A DNA stretch of 9,958 nt from Prevotella sp. UBA2739 (GTDB lineage: Bacteria; Bacteroidota; Bacteroidia; Bacteroidales; Bacteroidaceae), in the NCBI GenBank assembly GCA_002353525.1, contig DEJV01000067.1, forward strand, positions 1 through 9,958, written 5' to 3'. Of the stretch, positions 4,704-9,958 are shown in pieces (within the stretch, counting starts at the first letter, position 1; every line of letters starts with the position of its first letter). A program made the position numbers and the translations under genes. The notes beneath the pieces were generated by a model. It did not search any database. It was not told the origin of the DNA and was given only the letters and a program-made list of their open reading frames with translations.

Positions 4704-6920
4704 ATGGCAAAAGGAAAGAAAGGCGGAAAACGCATCACCAAGAAACAACTGCAGGAAATGCTGGCAACGCTGTTCCAGCAGAATCCGAACGAAACGTTCA
4801 CGTTTAAGTATATCTTCAAACAACTGCACCTCGACACCCACCCGCTCAAAATGCTGGCCATCGACATTATGGAGGAGATGGCTTGGGACGACTTCCTGAG
4901 CAAGGTGTCTGAGAATGCCTACAGGCTGAACACCAAAGACCAGGTGCAGGAGGGCATCTTCCGCCGTAAGCCCAACGGCAAGAACTCGTTCATTCCCGAC
5001 GATGGCGGAAAGCCCATCTTCGTGAGCGAGCGCAACTCGATGTATGCACTTGACGGCGACCGCGTGCGCATCACCATGATGGCACGCCGCCGCAACCACA
5101 TCAAAGAGGCCATGGTGACCGACATCCTGAGCCATGCCCGCGACACCTTCGTGGGCAAACTGAAGGTGGAGCAAGACTATGCCTATCTGGTCACCGAGAG
5201 TAATATCTTCGTGCACGACATCTTCATACCGAAAAAGAAACTCAAGGGCGGTAAGACCGACGACAAGGTGGTGGTAAAGGTGACCCAGTGGCCATCGCGC
5301 GACAAGAAGAACATCATCGGCGAGGTGATCGACGTGCTCGGCAAGACGGGCGAGAACAATGTGGAGATGCACGCCATACTGGCTAAATACGGACTGCCCT
5401 ACAAATATCCGCGCAACGTGGAAGAGGCCGCCAACCGCATCAGTGCCGAAATCACCGAACAGGACATCCGCGAGCGCGAGGACTTCCGCGACGTAACCAC
5501 CTTCACCATCGACCCGAAGGATGCCAAAGACTTCGACGACGCGCTCAGCATCCGCCGCATCGACAGCACGGACAAATCGGGCACCGCCCTGTGGGAAGTG
5601 GGTGTGCACATTGCCGACGTGTCACACTACGTCACCGAAGGAAGCATCATCGACAAGGAGGCGCAGAAACGGGCCACCAGCGTCTATCTGGTAGACCGCA
5701 CCATCCCCATGCTGCCCGAACGGCTGTGCAACTACATCTGCTCGCTGCGCCCCGACGAGGACAAGCTCTGCTACAGCGTCATCTTCAACATGGACGAGAA
5801 TGCCCACATCAAGGACTGGCACCTGGCTCATACCATCATCCGCAGCAACCGGCGCTTTGCCTATGAGGAGGCACAGGCCATTCTCGAGCAGAACGGAGTG
5901 GTAGACGGCAGCGGCGAACCCGCACCACCTGCCACCAAGAAGCATCCTTACCAAGGCGAGTTTGCCGAAGAGCTCATTATGCTCGACCGCATGGCCAAGC
6001 GGCTCAGGGCCGAGCGGTTTAAGAACGGTGCCGTGAAATTTGAAAGCGAGGAGCTGCATTTCGACATCGACGATACGGGTAAGCCCATCCGCTGCTACTT
6101 CAAACGCTCGAAAGATGCCAACAAACTCATCGAGGAGTTCATGCTGCTGGCCAACCGCACCGTGGCCGAGTCGATAGGAAAGGTGAAGAAAGGCACCAAA
6201 GCCAAGACCCTGCCCTACCGTATTCACGACCAACCCGACCCCACCAAACTGGAGAACCTGCGCGAGTTTATCGTCAGATTCGGCTATAAACTCAAGACCG
6301 CCGGCACCAAAGGAGCCATCAGCCGCAGCCTCAACACGCTCATGGAGGAGTGCGAGGGCAAGAACGAGCAGAAACTCATACAGTCGGTGGCCCTGCGAGC
6401 CATGATGAAGGCAAAATACAGCGTGCACAACATTGGCCACTACGGACTGGCATTCGACTATTACACCCACTTCACCTCGCCCATACGCCGCTATCCCGAC
6501 ACCATGGTGCACCGTCTGCTCAGCCGCTATCAGCAGGGCGGACGCTCGGCCAACAAAGACCACTACGAGGAACTGTGCGAGCACTCCAGCGACATGGAGC
6601 AGCTGGCACAGAATGCCGAGCGCGACTCTATCAAGTATAAGATGGTAGAGTTCATGGGCGACAAAATCGGCGAGGAATACGACGCCCACATCTCGGGCAT
6701 TCAGAGCTACGGCATCTACTGCGAGATTGACGAGAACCACTGCGAGGGCATGGTGTCGATGCACGACCTGGACAACGACTACTATGAGTTCGACGAGAAG
6801 AACTACTGTCTGGTGGGCCGCCGCCATCACCACAAATACCAGCTGGGCGACCCCATACGCATCAAGGTGGCCCGCGCCAATGTGGAGAAACGGCAACTCG
6901 ACTTTGTGCTGGCAGAATGA
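4704..6920 (+). CDS. rnr: Ribonuclease R (3'-5' exoribonuclease, RNB family)
   Basis: This 738-residue RNase II/R family enzyme degrades structured RNA from the 3' end. A lysine/glycine-rich N-terminus and a winged-helix-like region (about 1-75) are followed by cold-shock RNA-binding domains (about 80-240). The RNB catalytic domain (about 258-610) carries the metal-binding motif IDPKDAKDFDDA (269-280) with its four conserved aspartates, and TSPIRRYPD at 591-599. A C-terminal S1 domain starts near 652 (GEEYDAHISGIQSYGIYCEI). The S1 domain runs almost to the end; the long basic tail of the E. coli enzyme is absent, usual for Bacteroidota as far as I recall. The 35 bp after higA contain no recognisable promoter or terminator, so co-transcription with higBA is possible. 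No Shine-Dalgarno site is seen before ATG 4704. Confidence 0.95.
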   Translation: MAKGKKGGKRITKKQLQEMLATLFQQNPNETFTFKYIFKQLHLDTHPLKMLAIDIMEEMAWDDFLSKVSENAYRLNTKDQVQEGIFRRKPNGKNSFIPDDGGKPIFVSERNSMYALDGDRVRITMMARRRNHIKEAMVTDILSHARDTFVGKLKVEQDYAYLVTESNIFVHDIFIPKKKLKGGKTDDKVVVKVTQWPSRDKKNIIGEVIDVLGKTGENNVEMHAILAKYGLPYKYPRNVEEAANRISAEITEQDIREREDFRDVTTFTIDPKDAKDFDDALSIRRIDSTDKSGTALWEVGVHIADVSHYVTEGSIIDKEAQKRATSVYLVDRTIPMLPERLCNYICSLRPDEDKLCYSVIFNMDENAHIKDWHLAHTIIRSNRRFAYEEAQAILEQNGVVDGSGEPAPPATKKHPYQGEFAEELIMLDRMAKRLRAERFKNGAVKFESEELHFDIDDTGKPIRCYFKRSKDANKLIEEFMLLANRTVAESIGKVKKGTKAKTLPYRIHDQPDPTKLENLREFIVRFGYKLKTAGTKGAISRSLNTLMEECEGKNEQKLIQSVALRAMMKAKYSVHNIGHYGLAFDYYTHFTSPIRRYPDTMVHRLLSRYQQGGRSANKDHYEELCEHSSDMEQLAQNAERDSIKYKMVEFMGDKIGEEYDAHISGIQSYGIYCEIDENHCEGMVSMHDLDNDYYEFDEKNYCLVGRRHHHKYQLGDPIRIKVARANVEKRQLDFVLAE

Positions 6921-6938
6921 GAAAAAAAGCTGACTGTT

Positions 6939-6969
6939 TTTGTGGTTTCACATATTTATATTAATTTTG
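6939..6969 (+). promoter_or_regulatory. Bacteroidota-type promoter for the WG-like secreted protein gene
   Basis: TTTG (6939-6942), 19 bp, then TAATTTTG (6962-6969) matches the TTTG-N19-TAnnTTTG pattern. The expected transcript start near 6973 allows translation from ATG 7000 or, nearly leaderless, from ATG 6982. Confidence 0.7.
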
Positions 6970-6999
6970 CAGGCGCAAAACATGATTGAAAATAATGTG

Positions 7000-8484
7000 A
7001 TGAAAAGATTATTCATTTTGTCAATAGCCCTCGCATGGGCTGCCATCGCCGTGATGGCGCAGCGCGACAATGCCTTCTGGCGTACTACCATCAGCACCAC
7101 CGGCCTCTACGGAGCCAACGATGAGCAAGGCAACAACGTGATACCCAACGTGTTCCAACAGATGGGATTCTGGGGGACTAACGCCTTCACATTCGTGAAA
7201 TACGACGACCGATACTACATGATCGACCGCAAAGGAGAAATGGTGGGCGGCGAAAGCTGGGACCAGGAGCCACGCATCTATGCCCGTTTCGCCATTGTGG
7301 GCAATGCCGGCAGCCAGTATCTGATGGACCTGCACGGCAACAAACTCACCGTAGACTGCGAGCAGGTGACGCTGAACAGCCAGTGGAACTGGATGGGCGA
7401 CAACCTGATGGTCATCTCGAAAGGCCTCAACGGCACACTGAGCCTGCAGGGCATCGACGGCACACTGGTGACGAGCGAGTGCTCGGCCATCGAGCCGATG
7501 CGGACACTGCCGCTGGTGAAATATGTGAAGAAAGGCCTGACGGGCGCCTGCAACATGTCGGGAACAGAGATTGTTCCCTGCCAGTATGTCCGCTTGGAGG
7601 AGGTGAACCTGGGCACATGGGGCAAAGACGTTGAGCTGATGAAGAAATCGAAGGTGGCCCGGCTCTACGAGAGAGGCGAGCTTTCGGCCATGACACTCAT
7701 CTTTGCCTATACCGAGGCAGGAAACGTGATGGTATACGATGCGGCCGGAAAACCCATCGGCCCCATCTACGACGACGAGGGCACCGAGCGCATCTTGCGA
7801 CAGCTGACTGGCAACCCGCTCGTCACTTATCTGCAGAACAAGGCCAGCAACATTGGCACCGTGCGCACACAGACCGAAGTGGCACGCAGCAGTTTCGAGC
7901 AGCGCGAGCGCGCATTTGTCAACAGTCTGCCGCGCGAGACCGCCGGCGGCATGTCGCTGCTGGACCTTACCCAAGAGAAGGTGATGCAAATCAATGCACT
8001 GAGAAAGAACGACTTTGCCGCCTCGAACAAAGAACTGGCAGCAAAGAAAGAGCAAATAGACAACGACTTCTCGCTGAACAAAAAGCCCCGTGCGGCAGCC
8101 AAACGCACCGACGAGGTGAAAGCACCGGCCATAAAGCTGCCCGCTGCCGGCAAACTGCCCGATAAGTTTGAGCTCTATTATGCGTCTACCGACAGCGTTC
8201 GCGCCATTCTCATCAATGGCTCAAAGACCGACAGCTACATCTTCTCGTCGTCGTCGAGCGGCGGAAACGTCATCACGGTGACCATCGGCATGCCTACAGA
8301 CGATGAGGAAGGATGGCTCTTCACCGACGAGGGCTCGAACCGCAGTGTGGTGGTAGCCAAGGACTGGAGCCAGGTGGCCTTGCGCACTGGCCGCACAACT
8401 CTCTATTTTGCCCTGCCTATCACGCAGCGCGACTATGAGCTGATTAAGGCTAACGAGGGCACGAAGACGAAGAAGAGAAAGTAA
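7000..8484 (+). CDS. Secreted/periplasmic protein with weak WG-repeat-like region, function unknown
   Basis: This 494-residue protein starts with a clear signal peptide (MKRLFILSIALAWAAIAVMA, cleavage likely after Ala20 in VMA-Q). Residues about 60-200 contain diverged beta-repeat units of the type YY-MIDRKGE, YLMDLHGNKL and KKGLTGACNMSGTEIVPCQY. These resemble WG repeats (KKG-x-G-hydrophobic-x-x-x-G-x-x-hydrophobic-VP-x-x-Y), but Trp is often missing. A charged, probably helical stretch at about 285-372 is followed by a second beta-rich region (388-480) and a basic end (TKTKKRK). The enzymatic role, if any, is not visible. An in-frame ATG at 6982 would add MIENNV; 7000 is preferred because it gives a normal signal peptide. 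It is monocistronic, with its own promoter and terminator. Confidence 0.75.
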   Translation: MKRLFILSIALAWAAIAVMAQRDNAFWRTTISTTGLYGANDEQGNNVIPNVFQQMGFWGTNAFTFVKYDDRYYMIDRKGEMVGGESWDQEPRIYARFAIVGNAGSQYLMDLHGNKLTVDCEQVTLNSQWNWMGDNLMVISKGLNGTLSLQGIDGTLVTSECSAIEPMRTLPLVKYVKKGLTGACNMSGTEIVPCQYVRLEEVNLGTWGKDVELMKKSKVARLYERGELSAMTLIFAYTEAGNVMVYDAAGKPIGPIYDDEGTERILRQLTGNPLVTYLQNKASNIGTVRTQTEVARSSFEQRERAFVNSLPRETAGGMSLLDLTQEKVMQINALRKNDFAASNKELAAKKEQIDNDFSLNKKPRAAAKRTDEVKAPAIKLPAAGKLPDKFELYYASTDSVRAILINGSKTDSYIFSSSSSGGNVITVTIGMPTDDEEGWLFTDEGSNRSVVVAKDWSQVALRTGRTTLYFALPITQRDYELIKANEGTKTKKRK

Positions 8485-8497
8485 AAAACATATTGAA

Positions 8498-8533
8498 ATA
8501 GGCATGCCCACAAAGGACATGCCTATATTTTTT
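8498..8533 (+). terminator. Strong Rho-independent terminator
   Basis: ATAGGCATG (8498-8506) pairs perfectly with CATGCCTAT (8518-8526) around an 11-nt loop, followed by A and six T residues (8528-8533). It starts 14 bp after the stop of the upstream gene. Only 16 bp remain before the next start, so it also separates that gene from trhA, whose promoter is not obvious. Confidence 0.85.
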
Positions 8534-8549
8534 ATAGAATGAATTGCTG

Positions 8550-9206
8550 ATGCGCCGGATACACTTCAACCATAAAGAAGAGATATGGAACTCGTCGAGC
8601 CACGGCGGGGGCATCGCCCTGGGCGTGGTGTTTGGCGTGATATTCCTGGTGTGGTGTTTCCGTTCGGGCGACGGATGGGCCACGGCAGGGGTCATACTCT
8701 ATCTTTTCGGCATGCTCATGTCGTATCTGGCCTCGACCATCTATCATGCCGTGAAGGCGCGCAGCGTGTGGAAAGAGCGGCTGCGCAAGTGGGATCATGC
8801 GGCCATCTACTGGCATATAGCAGGCTCTTATTCGCCCATCACACTCATCGCCCTGCGCCAGCAAGGCTACTGGGGATGGAGTCTGTTTGCCTTTATCTGG
8901 GCAGCGGCCATTGCCGGAACCATTGCCAGCTTCATCAAGTTGAAAGACCACTCCCACCTGGAGACCATCTGTTTCTGTCTGATGGGCCTCTCGGTGCTCG
9001 TTGCCTTCAAGCCGCTCATCGACAGTGTGAGCACTGCCGCCGTGGCATGGATCATTGCCGAGGGTGTGTGTTACATCACAGGAGCCGTCTTCTACAGCAT
9101 CAATAAAAGACGGTACATGCATACCGTCTTCCATTTCTTCGTCCTGGCGGGCAGCATCTGCCATATCATCGCCGTGTGGGACGTGCTAATCTCGTACCTT
9201 GATTAA
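8550..9206 (+). CDS. trhA: Hemolysin III / TrhA (PAQR-family) membrane protein
   Basis: This 218-residue, seven-helix membrane protein of the HlyIII/PAQR family has the conserved metal-site residues: Ser-x-x-x-His in STIYH (His66), RKWDHAAIYWHIAGSYSPI (Asp82, His83), and a C-terminal HTVFHFFVLAGSICH (His191, His195, His205). The N-terminal EEIWNSSSHGGG also matches the family. Bacterial members are linked to membrane lipid and energy homeostasis; the hemolysin label comes from an old heterologous assay. ATG 8550 is preferred over TTG 8544, two codons upstream. It is convergent with cysS, and its TAA is joined directly to the palindromic element. Confidence 0.93.
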   Translation: MRRIHFNHKEEIWNSSSHGGGIALGVVFGVIFLVWCFRSGDGWATAGVILYLFGMLMSYLASTIYHAVKARSVWKERLRKWDHAAIYWHIAGSYSPITLIALRQQGYWGWSLFAFIWAAAIAGTIASFIKLKDHSHLETICFCLMGLSVLVAFKPLIDSVSTAAVAWIIAEGVCYITGAVFYSINKRRYMHTVFHFFVLAGSICHIIAVWDVLISYLD

Positions 9207-9310
9207 AGTGAAAAGTGAAAAGTGAAAAGTGACAAGTGTGATTAGCTTTCGAGCAGGAGTCTCTGCCTTGAGAGTAATCATACTTGTCACTTTTCACTTG
9301 TCCCTTCTCA
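9207..9310. repeat. Palindromic repeat element filling the trhA-cysS gap
   Basis: AAGTG-type repeats on the left (from 9207) and their complement CACTTTTCACTT on the right flank a core at 9236-9283. The core begins GTGTGATTA and ends TAATCATAC. It matches the second core of the element inside the epimerase at 38 of 48 positions. The element begins at the base after the trhA stop and ends within the cysS stop codon, so it makes up the whole intergenic region. Its stem could serve as a bidirectional terminator for the two convergent genes; no T-run is obvious. Confidence 0.85.
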
Positions 9311-9958
9311 CTTATTAAGCTTCCACGTTACGCCGTCTTTGGTGTCTTTCACCTCGAAGCCGGCGGCAGCCAGCTGGTCGCGAATCTGGTCGCTAGTGGC
9401 CCAGTCTTTGGCAGCCTTGGCTTTGGCGCGCAGGTCGAGCACCATCTCTACCACTTTTCCGTAGGCCTCCTCGCGGGCATCGTTCGACTTTCCTTTCTCC
9501 TCTTTCAGTCCCAGCAGGTCGAAGGTGAAGAGGCGCATGGTGTCGTTCAGCGTGTTGAGGTCGTCCTCGCTGATGCTGGCTTTATGGTCGAGAATCTTAT
9601 TGATGGTGGTGCAAGCCTCAAACAGATGACTGATCACCTGCGGAGTGGCAAAGTCGTCGTTCATGGCGTCGTAGCACTTCTGGGCCAGTTCGCTCACCAG
9701 ACGGTGGGTCTGCTCGTCGCTCTTGTCGGCCGGAACCACACGGTTGAGGTCGTTGATGCCGCCCAAGAGTCGCTCCAGTCCTTTCTCGCTGGCCTTCAGC
9801 GCGTCGTTAGAGAAGTCGACGGTGCCGCGATAGTGGGCCGAGAGAATGAAGAAGCGTATGGTCATGGCCGAGTAGGGCTGCTCCAGCGAGGGGTGAGTGC
9901 CCTTGAAGAACTGCTCCAGAGTGATGAAGTTGCCCAGCGACTTGCCCATCTTCTGTCC
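9308..9958 (-). CDS. cysS: Cysteinyl-tRNA synthetase, C-terminal part (5' end beyond window)
   Basis: The visible 216 residues begin at GQKMGKSLGN, the ATP-binding signature loop (KMGKS replaces KMSKS, as I recall being common in this phylum). The catalytic-core end follows (IRFFILSAHYRGTVDFS), then the helical domain with LLGGINDLNR and MNDDFATP, and the C-terminal region DWATSDQIRDQLAAAGFEVKDTKDGVTWKL. This is class I CysRS, which charges tRNA-Cys. Roughly the N-terminal half, including the HIGH motif and zinc ligands, lies off the right edge. The stop codon (9310-9308) and last Lys codon are embedded in the end of the repeat element. Confidence 0.95.
   Translation of the reverse strand, partial: GQKMGKSLGNFITLEQFFKGTHPSLEQPYSAMTIRFFILSAHYRGTVDFSNDALKASEKGLERLLGGINDLNRVVPADKSDEQTHRLVSELAQKCYDAMNDDFATPQVISHLFEACTTINKILDHKASISEDDLNTLNDTMRLFTFDLLGLKEEKGKSNDAREEAYGKVVEMVLDLRAKAKAAKDWATSDQIRDQLAAAGFEVKDTKDGVTWKLNK

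Noticed and set aside
4458..6896. Two long minus-strand ORFs (383 and 424 residues) opposite higA and rnr
   Set aside because: They are antisense shadows of the RNase R coding sequence caused by its codon bias; their translations are His/Val/Leu-rich with no motifs.
7021..8055. Minus-strand ORF of 344 residues opposite the WG-like gene
   Set aside because: Shadow frame; the plus strand has a signal peptide, a promoter and a terminator.
9308..9958. KMGKS as a defective CysRS signature
   Set aside because: To my knowledge this variant is normal in Bacteroidota CysRS and keeps both lysines.

Overview
The window looks like chromosomal DNA of a Bacteroidota species, most likely Prevotella or a close relative. 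The signs are promoters with the TAnnTTTG -7 element and an upstream TTTG, weak or absent Shine-Dalgarno sites, a CysRS with KMGKS in place of KMSKS, and a Prevotella-style C-terminal tail (YSLNGARL...GIYICNGKKIAIR) on the first gene. The genus assignment is inference; no rRNA or tRNA is present.

Layout, left to right. Positions 1-785 hold a 22-bp tandem array that runs into the 5' end of a glycine-rich repeat protein gene, which appears to have lost its N-terminus. Positions 786-1620 lack an established gene but are full of structure: a 204-bp near-perfect inverted repeat, a minus-strand terminator, a possible 51-residue minus-strand ORF, and a second 22-bp array made of seven TACCAA-nnn-TTGGTA palindromes. 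Positions 1621-3788 carry a two-gene minus-strand unit: an SDR-type NAD-dependent epimerase followed by a PAP2/AUR1-like membrane phosphatase or transferase. The epimerase contains an in-frame insert of about 55 codons that is itself a palindromic repeat element. A divergent promoter region follows, then a plus-strand run of higB toxin, higA antitoxin and rnr (RNase R), with gaps of 3 and 35 bp. A second plus-strand promoter drives a secreted, weakly WG-repeat-like protein that ends in a strong terminator. Next come a TrhA/hemolysin III membrane protein and, convergent to it, the 3' part of cysS, which runs off the right edge. The 101 bp between the last two stop codons consist entirely of another copy of the palindromic element found inside the epimerase.

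The conserved genes (rnr, cysS, trhA) are ordinary housekeeping genes. The noteworthy content is the repeats: two arrays with the same 22-bp period and similar internal geometry, a RPE-like palindromic element tolerated inside a coding sequence and also used as intergenic filler, and a large cruciform-capable element. HigBA directly upstream of RNase R is also of interest, because RNase R could be co-transcribed with the autoregulated toxin-antitoxin operon.
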